From JBBQZP01 sp038207585 (GTDB lineage Bacteria; Pseudomonadota; Alphaproteobacteria; Rhodobacterales; Rhodobacteraceae), in assembly GCA_038207585.1 (NCBI GenBank), contig JBBQZP010000022.1, positions 10,631 to 74,630 of the forward strand: a DNA stretch of 64,000 bases, written 5' to 3'. The notes below the pieces were generated by a model. That model did no database searches and was not told where the DNA came from. It worked only from the letters and a program-made list of their open reading frames with translations. Position numbers and translations under genes: made by a program. Shown one piece after another: positions 52,903-61,860 of the stretch (within the stretch, counting starts at the first letter, position 1; each line of letters starts with the position of its first letter).

Positions 52903-52936
52903 GGGCCGCCGCACAAACTCGTGCTGCGGCCTTTTT
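52903..52936 (+). terminator. Rho-independent terminator after clpX
   Basis: An 11-base stem GGCCGCCGCAC / GTGCTGCGGCC with one mismatch and a 6-base loop is followed by TTTTT. It lies 22 bases after clpX. Confidence 0.85.
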
Positions 52937-53046
52937 CATGCGCGCAGATACCGGCCAAAATCCGTCGGCATCGGCTACGGTGGCACTAACCTCTGGACCT
53001 GCCCGCGCTGATCAGCCATATCATGCCCCAGAACCCGGAGGCGGCG

Positions 53047-53421
53047 ATGTATTTCCTGAAACGACTTCTGACCTGGTGGAACAGCCAGACGCTGGGCACC
53101 CAGTTGTTCACCTGGCGCAAGGGCCAGAAGGTCGGCGAAGACGGGCAGGGGAACGCCTATTACCAGACGGCCGATGGCAAGAAACGCTGGATCATCTACA
53201 ATGGCGAGATGGAGGCAAGCCGCGTCTCGCCCGAATGGCACGGCTGGCTGCATTTCACCTGGGACGAGCCGCCGACCAAGGCCCCGCTGCCGCGAAAAGC
53301 CTGGGAAAAGCCGCATCTTGAAAACCTGACCGGAACTGCCGCTGCCTATGTGCCCGCAGGCTCCATCCTCAAACCAACGCCGGTCGCGCGCAGCGACTAT
53401 GAGGCGTGGAAACCCGAATAA
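53047..53421 (+). CDS. NADH:ubiquinone oxidoreductase accessory subunit (NDUFA12-like)
   Basis: The 124-residue protein matches the NDUFA12/B17.2 family. It has MYFLKRLLTWWNSQTLGTQLFT, GNAYYQTADGKKRWIIYNG and EASRVSPEWHGWLHFTWDEPP. In alphaproteobacteria this accessory subunit sits on the peripheral arm of complex I. ATG 53047 has GGAGG 6 bases upstream and fits the family start better than the frame start at 53023. It overlaps the next gene by one base (TAATG), so the two are coupled. Confidence 0.92.
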   Translation: MYFLKRLLTWWNSQTLGTQLFTWRKGQKVGEDGQGNAYYQTADGKKRWIIYNGEMEASRVSPEWHGWLHFTWDEPPTKAPLPRKAWEKPHLENLTGTAAAYVPAGSILKPTPVARSDYEAWKPE

Positions 53422-53930
53422 TGGCTGAAAATATCTCTGAAGTGGTCGCCGGCGGCGCGGTTCTGGCCGTGGCCGTTGGATTTCTGTTCTATGCCGGCCA
53501 AAGCGCCGGGCTGACGGGCGACAGCGGCGGCTATATGCTCAAAGCCAGCTTCCGGTCGGTTGAGGGCGTGGCGGTGGGCACCGATGTGAAACTTGCGGGC
53601 GTCAAGGTGGGCACCATCACCAGCCTTGATCTGAACCCGAAAACCTATTTCGCCGATGCGACGATCAATCTTAAAAACGGCATCGAAATCCCGGAGGACA
53701 GCGCGATCCTGATCTCGTCCGAGGGGCTTTTGGGCGGCAATTTCGTTGAATTGATCCCCGGCGGATCGCCCGACAATCTGGCCCCTGGTGATGAGATCGA
53801 AGATACCCAAGGCGCGGTCAGCCTGATCGGTCTTCTGATGAAATTCGTCGGCAACGGTGCAAAAACGGCCGTAACCGACGGGCAAAGCCCCGATGGCGCG
53901 TCACCCGACGCCGGAACCACCACGCCATGA
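53421..53930 (+). CDS. MlaD-like lipid transport protein (MCE domain)
   Basis: The 169-residue protein has an N-terminal membrane anchor (EVVAGGAVLAVAVGFLFYAG). An MCE domain follows: LKASFRSVEGVAVGTDVKLAGVKVGTITSLDL, then AILISSEGLLGGNFVELIPGG. MlaD hexamers carry phospholipids across the periplasm with MlaFEB. No other mla gene is beside it. The context (complex I subunit, DUF2155, aat) is a conserved Rhodobacterales order from memory. Confidence 0.9.
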   Translation: MAENISEVVAGGAVLAVAVGFLFYAGQSAGLTGDSGGYMLKASFRSVEGVAVGTDVKLAGVKVGTITSLDLNPKTYFADATINLKNGIEIPEDSAILISSEGLLGGNFVELIPGGSPDNLAPGDEIEDTQGAVSLIGLLMKFVGNGAKTAVTDGQSPDGASPDAGTTTP

Positions 53931-54358
53931 AACGGCTGCTTTTGTCGGCCCTGCTGCTGGCCACTCCGGCAGTGGCGCAAGACTATTCCAAGGGGCAGGG
54001 TGCCCTGTTGCGCTGGCTTGACAAGGTGTCGGGCGAGACGGCCGATATCGAACTGGCCCCCGGTCAATCGGCGGTCAGCGGGCAGTTGACGATCCGCATG
54101 GATGAATGTCGTTTTCCCAGCGCCGACCCCGCATCAAACGCCTTTGCGCATCTGACCATCACCGATGCGCGCCGGGAAGGCCCGGTGTTCAACGGCTGGA
54201 TGATCGCGGCAAGCCCCGCGCTGTCGTCACTGGATCATCCGCGCTATGACGTGTGGGTTTTGCGCTGTGTGACTGGTGCGGATGCCCCCGAGGTAACAGC
54301 GCCAACGCCTGACACCGGCGAAGATGCCCCGATCGAGGACGTGCCGCCGGTTCAGTAA
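53927..54358 (+). CDS. DUF2155 domain secreted protein
   Basis: The 143-residue protein has a signal peptide (MKRLLLSALLLATPAVAQD). The DUF2155 core contains GALLRWLDKVSGETADIELAPGQ, LTIRMDECRFP and FNGWMIAASPALSSLDHPRYDVWVLRC. The acidic/proline tail (TPDTGEDAPIEDVPPVQ) is poorly conserved. The function of the domain is unknown. It overlaps the MlaD gene in an ATGA and the convergent aat gene by 7 bases at the 3' ends. Confidence 0.88.
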   Translation: MKRLLLSALLLATPAVAQDYSKGQGALLRWLDKVSGETADIELAPGQSAVSGQLTIRMDECRFPSADPASNAFAHLTITDARREGPVFNGWMIAASPALSSLDHPRYDVWVLRCVTGADAPEVTAPTPDTGEDAPIEDVPPVQ

Positions 54359-54972
54359 CCGGGGGTATAGCCAGGCGGATCAAAAGTTGCGGCCCGCTGC
54401 AGCGCCGCAGCAAGCCGTGCCCGGTAGTCATGGCGCGGGATTTCAACGCCGCCCAATGAGGCCAGATGCGGCGTCAGGAACTGCGTGTCAAACAGGGTGA
54501 ATCCACCGGCGTTCAGGCGGTGCACCAGATAGGCGAGGGCAATCTTCGACGCATCGGTGCGGCGTGAGAACATGCTTTCGCCAAAGAACGCAGACCCCAG
54601 CACCACACCGTAAACGCCGCCTACCAGATCGGGGCCGTCCCATACCTCAAGACTGTGGGCATGACCGAGGCGGTGAAGGTCAAGATAAAGGTTGAAAATC
54701 TGCGGATTGATCCATGTCTCGGGGCGGTCGGCGCACAGGGTCAGAACGCCGTGAAAATCCGAATCTGTTCGAATATGGAAAGGATCGCGGGCTATATGGT
54801 GCCTAAGGCTGCGCGAAATGTGGAATTTATCCAAGGGCAGAATGCCGCGCAACCGTGGGTCCACCCAATGGATCGCATCGCTGTCACGCGATTGCGCCAT
54901 CGGAAACACCCCTGCCGCATAGGCGCGCAGCAACAGGTCGGGGGTGATCACGGGGGGCGAGGTTGGCCGCAT
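54352..54972 (-). CDS. aat: Leucyl/phenylalanyl-tRNA--protein transferase
   Basis: The 206-residue enzyme adds Leu or Phe to N-terminal Arg/Lys of proteins, which marks them for ClpAP through the N-degron pathway. Family motifs are YAAGVFPMAQSRDSDAIHWVDPRLRGILPLDKFHISRSLR, GHAHSLEVWDG, LVGGVYGVVLGSAFFGESMFSR and LFDTQFLTPHLASLGGVEIPR. It is next to the acetyl-CoA carboxylase genes on the same strand, 15 bases after accC. Confidence 0.96.
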   Translation of the reverse strand: MRPTSPPVITPDLLLRAYAAGVFPMAQSRDSDAIHWVDPRLRGILPLDKFHISRSLRHHIARDPFHIRTDSDFHGVLTLCADRPETWINPQIFNLYLDLHRLGHAHSLEVWDGPDLVGGVYGVVLGSAFFGESMFSRRTDASKIALAYLVHRLNAGGFTLFDTQFLTPHLASLGGVEIPRHDYRARLAAALQRAATFDPPGYTPGY

Positions 54973-54987
54973 TACCGGGCCTTCGGA

Positions 54988-56337
54988 TTATCCGCCGAAT
55001 TTCTCGGCAAGCCACTTTTCCAGCCAGTGGATGTTGTAATTGCCCGACTGGATATCGGGCTCATCCAGCAGCGCGTCAAACAGCGGCATCGAGGTGTCGA
55101 TCCCGTCGATGATCAACTCGCCCAAGGCGCGGCGCAGCCTTGCCAAAGCCTCGGGGCGGTCGCGGCCATGCACGATCAGCTTGCCGATCAGGCTGTCGTA
55201 ATAGGGCGGGATCGAATAGCCGGAATAGAGTGCCGAATCCATCCGTACGCCAAGGCCCCCCGGCGCGTGGAACATCCGCACCTTGCCGGGGCATGGGGTG
55301 AAATTCGGAAGTTTTTCGGCGTTGATGCGCACTTCGATGGCGTGGCCGTTGATCACCAGATCATCCTGACCGAACGACATGTCCATGCCCGACGCCACTC
55401 GGATCTGTTCGCGCACAAGGTCGATGCCGAAAATCGCCTCGGTAACGGGGTGTTCAACCTGCAGGCGCGTGTTCATCTCGATGAAGAAGAACTCGCCGTC
55501 CTCGTACAAAAACTCGATCGTTCCTGCGCCGATATATTTGATCGCGGCACAGGCATCGGCGCAGACCTTGCCGATTTTCGCGCGCAATTCGGGGGTGATG
55601 GCGGGGCCGGGGGCTTCTTCGAACACCTTCTGGTGGCGGCGTTGCAGGCTGCAATCGCGCTCGCCCAGATGCACGGCCTTGCCCTTGCCATCGCCGAACA
55701 CCTGAATTTCGATATGGCGCGGTTTTTGCAGGTATTTCTCGATGTAGACTTCGTCGTTGCCGAAGGCTGCTTTGGCCTCGGAGCGCGCGGTGCGAAAGGC
55801 AATCTCAAGCTCGGTCGCGTTCTTTGCGACCTTCATGCCGCGCCCGCCACCCCCTGCCGTGGCCTTGATGATGACCGGAAAGCCGATGCTTTCTGCAACA
55901 CCAATCGCCGTCTCAAAATCAGGCACGCCGCCTTCGGACCCCGGAACCACCGGAATTCCCAGCGCTTTTGCGGTTTCCTTGGCGGTGATCTTGTCGCCCA
56001 TGATGCGGATGTGTTCGGCAGAGGGGCCGATGAAGGTGATCCCGTGATCTTCCAGCGCCTGCGCGAACGCCTCGTTCTCGCTCAGAAACCCGTAACCCGG
56101 ATGCACGGCCTGCGCTCCCGTAATCTCGCAGGCCGAAATGATCGCGGCCTTGCTCAGATAGCTGTCGGCAGACGAGGCCGGGCCGATGCAAACGGATTCG
56201 TCGGCCATGCGCACATGCATCGCATCCGCGTCGGCGGTGGAATGGACGGCGACCGATCTGATGCCCATCTCGCGGCAGGCACGGATGACGCGCAGCGCAA
56301 TCTCGCCCCGGTTGGCGATCAGGATTTTTTCAAACAT
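54988..56337 (-). CDS. accC: Acetyl-CoA carboxylase, biotin carboxylase subunit
   Basis: The 449-residue enzyme is full length. It carboxylates biotin on AccB with ATP and bicarbonate, the first step of fatty acid synthesis. Motifs include the start FEKILIANRGEIALRVIRACREMGI, the ATP-grasp glycine loop KATAGGGGRGMKVA, ERDCSLQRRHQKVFEEAPGP, and the catalytic FFIEMNTRLQVEHPVTE. It lies 5 bases after accB, and the pair forms an operon with aat. Confidence 0.98.
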   Translation of the reverse strand: MFEKILIANRGEIALRVIRACREMGIRSVAVHSTADADAMHVRMADESVCIGPASSADSYLSKAAIISACEITGAQAVHPGYGFLSENEAFAQALEDHGITFIGPSAEHIRIMGDKITAKETAKALGIPVVPGSEGGVPDFETAIGVAESIGFPVIIKATAGGGGRGMKVAKNATELEIAFRTARSEAKAAFGNDEVYIEKYLQKPRHIEIQVFGDGKGKAVHLGERDCSLQRRHQKVFEEAPGPAITPELRAKIGKVCADACAAIKYIGAGTIEFLYEDGEFFFIEMNTRLQVEHPVTEAIFGIDLVREQIRVASGMDMSFGQDDLVINGHAIEVRINAEKLPNFTPCPGKVRMFHAPGGLGVRMDSALYSGYSIPPYYDSLIGKLIVHGRDRPEALARLRRALGELIIDGIDTSMPLFDALLDEPDIQSGNYNIHWLEKWLAEKFGG

Positions 56338-56342
56338 ACGCG

Positions 56343-56819
56343 TTACTCGATGATCATCAAAGGCGCGCCGAATTCAACCGGCGATCCGTCGGCAACCACG
56401 ATCCGCTTGACGACCCCGGCGCGGGGAGCGGGGATGTGGTTCATCGTCTTCATCGCCTCGATGATCAGCACGGTCTGGCCTTCGGTCACGGTGGCACCCA
56501 CTGTCACAAATGCCGCTGCACCCGGTTCGGCAGACAGATACACGGTGCCGACCATGGGTGAGGTCACAGCACCCGGATGCTGTGCGGGGTCTTCGACAAT
56601 GGGGGCTGCGGCGGCGGCAGGTGCTGCGCTGGCCGCGACCATCACGGGGGCCGCAGTTTGCGTGGTCACGATATTTGCTTGTTTGACGACGCGGACTTCA
56701 AGACTGTCATCCGCCGCATAGTCGCGCTTGACCGACACTTCGGTAAGGTTGTTCTTGTTCAAAAGCTCGGCAAGGGCCTGAATGAAGGCGACATCCGCTT
56801 CGGTCGATTGTTTGCTCAT
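56343..56819 (-). CDS. accB: Acetyl-CoA carboxylase biotin carboxyl carrier protein
   Basis: The 158-residue protein has an N-terminal dimerisation helix (ADVAFIQALAELLNKNNLTEV), an Ala/Pro-rich linker, and the biotinyl domain with the modified lysine in IIEAMKTMNHIPAP. ATG 56819 has GAGGA 5 bases upstream and is preferred to the longer frame. It carries biotin between AccC and the carboxyltransferase. Confidence 0.97.
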   Translation of the reverse strand: MSKQSTEADVAFIQALAELLNKNNLTEVSVKRDYAADDSLEVRVVKQANIVTTQTAAPVMVAASAAPAAAAAPIVEDPAQHPGAVTSPMVGTVYLSAEPGAAAFVTVGATVTEGQTVLIIEAMKTMNHIPAPRAGVVKRIVVADGSPVEFGAPLMIIE

Positions 56820-57055
56820 CCCATCCTCATCTGCGTTGATCCGGCGATCTGCCCCAAAGGGCACGCCGCGTTGGCCCCGCTTATACGCGACGGGGGCGGG
56901 GGTGAAAAGCACCAGTTGCGGGCGCATTTGCCGGTTTTTCGGGCGATTGCGGCGTTGGACACGGGTCTTTAGCGCATTTCAAAATTTACCGTTTGATAAA
57001 AAATCAATCCCGTGCCAGATTTTTACTGAAGAAAAGCCTTTGCGAAGGGTCCGCC

Positions 57056-58393
57056 ATGTCCAACAGCCCGCTTACCCCCGGTGTCGCCGCAGGGCGACTT
57101 GCCCCCGCCGCCTATACCGCGCAATTTGCCGATATCGCCCCGAGGCTTGAGGAACATGAGGCGCGGGTTGCCGCTGATCGCTGCTATTTCTGCCATGATG
57201 CGCCCTGCATCACGGCCTGCCCGACGGGCATCGACATCCCGCTTTTCATCCGCCAGATCGCAACCGGCACGCCGGATGCGGCGGCGAAAACGATCTTTGC
57301 GCAAAACATCATGGGCGGCATGTGCGCCCGCGTCTGCCCGACGGAAACCCTGTGTGAAGAGGCATGTGTGCGCGAGGCGGCCGAGGGAAAACCGGTGGAA
57401 ATCGGGCGTCTGCAACGCTTTGCGACCGATGGATTGATGGCCAAGGTGGTGCATCCGTTCACGCGCGCGGCGGCCACAGGCAAGACCGTGGCCGTGGTGG
57501 GGGCAGGGCCTGCGGGCCTGTCGTGCGCGCACCGTCTGGCGCTGCGGGGGCATGAGGTTGTGGTTTATGACGCGCGCCCCAAACCCGGCGGGCTGAACGA
57601 ATTCGGGATTGCAGCGTATAAAGCGGCGGATGATTTCGCGCAGGCCGAGGTGGCGTGGCTGTTGCAGATCGGCGGCATCCGTCTGGTGCATGGCAAGGCG
57701 CTGGGGCAGGATCTGGATCTTGCTACGCTGCGTGCCGAACATGATGCGGTGTTTCTGGGCATCGGTCTGGGCGACGTGAACGCTTTGGGTGCGGCAGGGG
57801 AAAACCTTGATAACGTGCGGGATGCAGTTGATTTCATTGAAGACCTTCGGCAAGCGTCCGACAAGTCCACGCTGCCCGTGGGCCGTGATGTGGTGGTAAT
57901 CGGCGGGGGCATGACTGCCGTTGACGCCGCCGTGCAATCGAAACTTCTGGGCGCGGAAAATGTCACCATCGTCTATCGTCGCGGACAAGACCGGATGAGT
58001 GCCAGCCGCTATGAGCAGGAACACGCGACCAGTGCCGGTGTGCGCATCGTGACCCATGCGATGCCGGTCGCCGTGCATGGCAGGGGCGCGGTAGAGGCTG
58101 TGGAATTTGCCTATACCGTTGAATCACCCGAAGGTCTGATGCCCGCAGGAGAGACGTTCACCCTTAAAGCCGATCAACTTTTCAAGGCCATCGGCCAGAC
58201 CATCGGCACCATCCCCCCCGGCATGGCGTTCGAAGATCGCAAAATCCTTGTCTCAGGCGCTGGCCGCACCTCGGTGCCCGGCATCTGGGCGGGCGGTGAT
58301 TGCGCTTTGGGCGGCGATGATCTGACGGTGACGGCGGTCGCCGAAGGGCGCGATGCGGCAGAAGATATTCACGCCACGCTGACAAAAGCATGA
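57056..58393 (+). CDS. preT: NAD-dependent dihydropyrimidine dehydrogenase, subunit PreT
   Basis: The 445-residue flavoprotein feeds electrons between NAD(H) and PreA in reductive pyrimidine breakdown. Iron-sulfur cysteines are in DRCYFCHDAPCITACPTGIDIP and MCARVCPTETLCEEACV. The FAD site is VAVVGAGPAGLSCAHRLALRG, and the NAD site is VVVIGGGMTAVDAAV. ATG 57056 has AAGGG upstream. The AT-rich 236-bp gap to accB probably holds the promoter. preA follows 67 bases downstream. Confidence 0.95.
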   Translation: MSNSPLTPGVAAGRLAPAAYTAQFADIAPRLEEHEARVAADRCYFCHDAPCITACPTGIDIPLFIRQIATGTPDAAAKTIFAQNIMGGMCARVCPTETLCEEACVREAAEGKPVEIGRLQRFATDGLMAKVVHPFTRAAATGKTVAVVGAGPAGLSCAHRLALRGHEVVVYDARPKPGGLNEFGIAAYKAADDFAQAEVAWLLQIGGIRLVHGKALGQDLDLATLRAEHDAVFLGIGLGDVNALGAAGENLDNVRDAVDFIEDLRQASDKSTLPVGRDVVVIGGGMTAVDAAVQSKLLGAENVTIVYRRGQDRMSASRYEQEHATSAGVRIVTHAMPVAVHGRGAVEAVEFAYTVESPEGLMPAGETFTLKADQLFKAIGQTIGTIPPGMAFEDRKILVSGAGRTSVPGIWAGGDCALGGDDLTVTAVAEGRDAAEDIHATLTKA

Positions 58394-58460
58394 CGCAGCC
58401 CCGAACCTGATCCGGGGCCACGAAATACGAAACACGACACACGAATAGCGGAGGCGCGAC

Positions 58461-59756
58461 ATGGCCGATCTTTCCAACACCTTCATCGGCATTAAAAGCC
58501 CTAACCCCTTCTGGCTCGCCTCGGCCCCCCCAACCGACAAAGAAGTGAACGTGCGTCGCGCCTTCGAGGCGGGCTGGGGCGGGGTTGTGTGGAAAACCCT
58601 CGGCTCCGAAGGCCTGCCCGTCGTCAACGTGAACGGCCCCCGATACGGCGCCATTTGGGGCGCGGATCGCCGCCTTCTGGGCCTGAACAACATCGAGTTG
58701 ATCACCGACCGCCCGCTTGAGGTGAACCTGCGCGAGATCAAGGTGGTGAAACGCGATTACCCCGACCGCGCGATGATCGTGTCGCTGATGGTGCCCTGTG
58801 ACGAGCAATCGTGGAAAGACATCCTTGCCCATGTCGAGGATACCGAGGCCGACGGGGTCGAACTGAACTTCGGCTGCCCGCATGGGATGAGCGAGCGTGG
58901 CATGGGCTCTGCCGTGGGGCAGGTGCCCGAATACATCGAAATGGTCACACGCTGGGTCAAACAACATTCACGAATGCCCTGCATCGTGAAACTGACCCCC
59001 AACATCGCCGACATCCGCAAACCGGCGGCGGCGGCAAAGCGGGGCGGGGCGGATGCGGTTTCCCTGATCAACACGATCAATTCCATCACCTCGGTCAACC
59101 TTGACAGTTTCAGCCCCGAACCGATGATCGACGGCAAGGGCGCACACGGCGGCTATTGCGGGCCTGCGGTGAAGCCGATTGCGCTGAGCATGGTCAGCGA
59201 GATTGCGCGGCATCCCGAAACGCACGGCCTGCCGATCAGCGGCATCGGCGGGGTGACGACATGGCGCAATGCGGCGGAATTCATGGCGCTGGGCGCGGGC
59301 AATGTGCAGGTCTGCACGGCGGCGATGACCTACGGCTTCAAGATCGTGCAAGAGATGATCTCGGGCCTGTCGGATTATCTGGACGACAAGGGCATGACGC
59401 TGCCAGACCTTGTGGGGCGCGCGGTGCCCAATGTGACCGACTGGCAGTATCTGAACCTGAATTATGTGACCAAGGCGCATATCAGCCAAGACGATTGCAT
59501 CAAATGCGGGCGCTGCTATGCGGCCTGCGAGGATACCTCGCATCAGGCGATTGCGATGTCGGCGGACAGGGTTTTCACGGTGAAAGACGAAGAATGTGTC
59601 GCCTGCAATCTGTGCGTCAATGTCTGCCCGGTGGAAAACTGCATCACAATGGTCGAACTGCCCAAGGGCGAGGTCGATCCGCGCACCGGCACACAGGTCG
59701 GCGATTACGCCAACTGGACCACGCATCCCAACAATCCGTCCGTAGCGGCGGAATGA
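58461..59756 (+). CDS. preA: NAD-dependent dihydropyrimidine dehydrogenase, subunit PreA
   Basis: The 431-residue protein has a TIM-barrel FMN domain and a C-terminal ferredoxin domain. The barrel shows PFWLASAPPTDKEVNVRRAFEAG, ELNFGCPHGMSERGMG, and AHGGYCGPAVKPIALSMV with the catalytic cysteine. The clusters are bound by CIKCGRCYAACEDTSHQAI and CVACNLCVNVCPVENC. With PreT it reduces uracil and thymine to the dihydro forms. It starts after a GGAGG site. Confidence 0.96.
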   Translation: MADLSNTFIGIKSPNPFWLASAPPTDKEVNVRRAFEAGWGGVVWKTLGSEGLPVVNVNGPRYGAIWGADRRLLGLNNIELITDRPLEVNLREIKVVKRDYPDRAMIVSLMVPCDEQSWKDILAHVEDTEADGVELNFGCPHGMSERGMGSAVGQVPEYIEMVTRWVKQHSRMPCIVKLTPNIADIRKPAAAAKRGGADAVSLINTINSITSVNLDSFSPEPMIDGKGAHGGYCGPAVKPIALSMVSEIARHPETHGLPISGIGGVTTWRNAAEFMALGAGNVQVCTAAMTYGFKIVQEMISGLSDYLDDKGMTLPDLVGRAVPNVTDWQYLNLNYVTKAHISQDDCIKCGRCYAACEDTSHQAIAMSADRVFTVKDEECVACNLCVNVCPVENCITMVELPKGEVDPRTGTQVGDYANWTTHPNNPSVAAE

Positions 59757-59844
59757 TGCCGCTCACGCAAAACGTGTAGGCCGGTCGGGTGGGAACCCCC
59801 CGGCGCATGGGATAGCCTGACGCTTCTTGCAAGCGGAGGCGATT

Positions 59845-60696
59845 TTGGCGAAGCGTCAAAAACGACGGTTATGGCTGTGGATTCTGGTTGCACTTCTGGC
59901 TGTAACCGTATGGCTTGCCGTCCAGAATCGGCGCGACGTGGCGCGGGCTGATGCGGCATGGCAGGTGCTGGAGCGCCTCGCATTGCCGATGGCCGAGCGG
60001 TATTCCGCGCGAATGACCGCCGATCTGCCGCCGGTTGCGCAGCGGTATTTCGCGCATGCGATTGCGCCCGGAACGCCGCTTTTGTCGAAGGCGACATTGG
60101 CGACGCGCGGCACGTTCATCCTGCTGGGCAAACCCTTGCCGATGACGGCCGATGAAATCATCGTGCCCGGCTGCGGTTTTGTGTGGCGGGCGCAGGTTGG
60201 CGGCGCGGGGTGGTTGCAGATGGCGGGGTCGGACGGGTTGCGCACGGGCGAAAGCTGGACCCGGTTCAGCGGCTGGGATCTGGTGCCAATGGTGACGCAG
60301 GGCGGCACACCCGATCATCTGCGCGCTGCAACCGGCAGGCTGGCGCTGGAGCGTATCTTTAGCCCCGCATCACTGTTGCCCGAAGCCGGGGCCGTCTGGT
60401 CACAGACCGGCCCCGACCGCGCCCGCATCAGCTTTCCCGCGCTGATCGGAGCAGAACCCGTTGATCTTACGCTGGATGCAGACGGCCGTATCACCGAGAT
60501 TGTGACCCAACGCTGGAGCAACGCTAACGCCGATGGCCAGTGGCGCCTGCAACCCTTTGGCGGGCGGCTGGAGGGCGAGACATCGGCGCAGGGCTTTACC
60601 GTGCCGGGCCGGATGGAGGTTGGAAACCTGTTCGGCACGCCCGATTATGTGCCATTCTTTCGGGCAGAGATCACGGCGCTGTCCTATGCCAACTGA
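59845..60696 (+). CDS. DUF6544-like membrane-anchored protein
   Basis: The 283-residue protein has a basic start and one transmembrane helix (LWILVALLAVTVWLAV). A beta-rich domain follows with LPPVAQRYFAHAIAPGTPLLSKATLATRGTF and WTRFSGWDLVPMVTQGGTPDHLRAATGRLALE, which I associate with the DUF6544 group. The function is unknown. TTG 59845 is chosen because GGAGG lies 7 bases before it; TTG 59827 is also open. It is convergent with rutR, 15 bases apart. Confidence 0.75.
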   Translation: MAKRQKRRLWLWILVALLAVTVWLAVQNRRDVARADAAWQVLERLALPMAERYSARMTADLPPVAQRYFAHAIAPGTPLLSKATLATRGTFILLGKPLPMTADEIIVPGCGFVWRAQVGGAGWLQMAGSDGLRTGESWTRFSGWDLVPMVTQGGTPDHLRAATGRLALERIFSPASLLPEAGAVWSQTGPDRARISFPALIGAEPVDLTLDADGRITEIVTQRWSNANADGQWRLQPFGGRLEGETSAQGFTVPGRMEVGNLFGTPDYVPFFRAEITALSYAN

Positions 60697-60711
60697 CGCG
60701 CGGCATCTGTG

Positions 60712-61317
60712 TCAGGGGGTCAGCGCGCGGCGATAATGGTCCTCAAGAAACGCCTCGGCTGCGGTGTAATGCCCGCCGTCCGGCGCGCCCAGAACGGCAC
60801 GCACCTGCACATCAAAATCCGCGTAATGCTGGGTCGTGGCCCAGATCGAGAAGATCAAGTGATAGGGGTCGGTCGCCATCAGCCGCCCCTGCGCGATCCA
60901 GCCCCGGATCACGCTGGCCTTCGCATCGACCAAAGGTTTCAGATCATCACTGAAAGCCGCCTGAATACGCGGCGCACCTTGCAGGATTTCATTGGCGAAA
61001 AGGCGGCTTTCGCGCGGGTAGTCGCGGCTCAACTCCATTTTGCGGCGGATGTATGCCACGATTTCTTCCACCGGGTCGCCCGACGGATCAAGCGCGCGCA
61101 ACGGGTCAAGCCAGGTGTCCAGAAGGTCGGATAAAAGCGCCATGTGGATCGCCTCCTTCGAGGCAAAATAGTAAAGCAGGTTCGGCTTTGACAGCCCCGC
61201 CACCTCGGCAATCTGATCCAGCGTCGCACCGCGAAACCCCGCTTGCGAAAAGACATCAAGGGCGGCCTCCAGAATGGCTTCGTGGTTCTTGGCCTGAATA
61301 CGGGTGCGCGGTGCCAT
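60712..61317 (-). CDS. rutR: TetR-type regulator of pyrimidine catabolism (RutR-like)
   Basis: The 201-residue protein has a TetR helix-turn-helix near residues 10-55 (AILEAALDVFSQAGFRGATLDQIAEVAGLSKPNLLYYF). The YcdC/RutR-type C-terminal domain shows FANEILQGAPRIQAAF, GWIAQGRLMATDPYHLIFSIWATTQHYADFD and LEDHYRRAL. RutR releases DNA when it binds uracil or thymine. Here it lies among preT, preA and a carbamoyl-amide hydrolase. A RutR-like palindrome lies at 63314-63333. The frame is open upstream of ATG 61317, but the family start is here. Confidence 0.9.
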   Translation of the reverse strand: MAPRTRIQAKNHEAILEAALDVFSQAGFRGATLDQIAEVAGLSKPNLLYYFASKEAIHMALLSDLLDTWLDPLRALDPSGDPVEEIVAYIRRKMELSRDYPRESRLFANEILQGAPRIQAAFSDDLKPLVDAKASVIRGWIAQGRLMATDPYHLIFSIWATTQHYADFDVQVRAVLGAPDGGHYTAAEAFLEDHYRRALTP

Positions 61318-61453
61318 GGGCCTATCCTGCAAGGGGCTTTGCCTTTTTGGCGCAAAACCGACGGGGTTGCAAACCAGCACGGTTGCGTGCCTGATGAGGG
61401 TGGAGTGCATGGCAGTCCGAAAAACCGCGTCCCATAGCCCGGAGGATTGCCCG

Positions 61454-61741
61454 ATGACACGACCAGCGTGCAGCGCCACCGTTCTGATCGACGACGACCG
61501 CGTGCGCGCCACGCGCTTTGATTTTGAACCGGGGGCCGAGACGGGCTGGCACCGGCACGGGATGGAGTATGTCATAACCGCCGTCACCGATTGCGCGATG
61601 CTGATCGAAGACCCGGATGGCACGTCGCGCACGGTTCTGGTGCCTGCGGGCACGGCCTACCGCCGGGCCGCCGGGGTGCATCACAATGTGGTCAACGGTG
61701 GCGATCATCCGATGCGATTTGTCGAGGTGGAATTGAAGTGA
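61454..61741 (+). CDS. Small cupin-domain protein
   Basis: The 95-residue single-domain cupin shows FEPGAETGWHRHGMEYVITAV, with metal-binding His/His/Glu, and a second motif near the end (RRAAGVHHNVVNGGDHPMRFVEVEL). ATG 61454 has GGAGGA 7 bases upstream. It is divergent from rutR and may be under its control. Its substrate is unknown; the location suggests a link to pyrimidine catabolism. Confidence 0.85.
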   Translation: MTRPACSATVLIDDDRVRATRFDFEPGAETGWHRHGMEYVITAVTDCAMLIEDPDGTSRTVLVPAGTAYRRAAGVHHNVVNGGDHPMRFVEVELK

Positions 61742-61845
61742 CGCGTCACGCTTTGCGTGCAGCGCAGCGCCTTGTCGACGAAGGCGCAGTTGATGCCGGT
61801 ATCCGGTCGCAGGATATTCTGACCCTCGCGCGTGGCACAGACTGA
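61738..61845 (+). CDS. Short ORF coupled to the cupin gene (35 residues)
   Basis: GTG 61738 overlaps the cupin stop (GTGA). The product starts MTRHALRAAQRLVDEGAV and ends DILTLARGTD, a helical amphipathic peptide. There is no recognised family, and the coding status is uncertain. It could be a remnant of a longer gene or a chance open frame before the convergent transporter. Confidence 0.3.
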   Translation: MTRHALRAAQRLVDEGAVDAGIRSQDILTLARGTD

Positions 61846-61860
61846 ACACCGCGGCGCGGA

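Noticed and set aside
54655..56721. A 688-residue open frame on the plus strand
   Set aside because: It is antisense to aat, accC and accB, whose catalytic motifs are complete. Long shadow frames are common in GC-rich DNA.
57023..58078. A 351-residue open frame opposite preT
   Set aside because: preT has a full set of iron-sulfur and nucleotide-binding motifs; the opposite frame has none.
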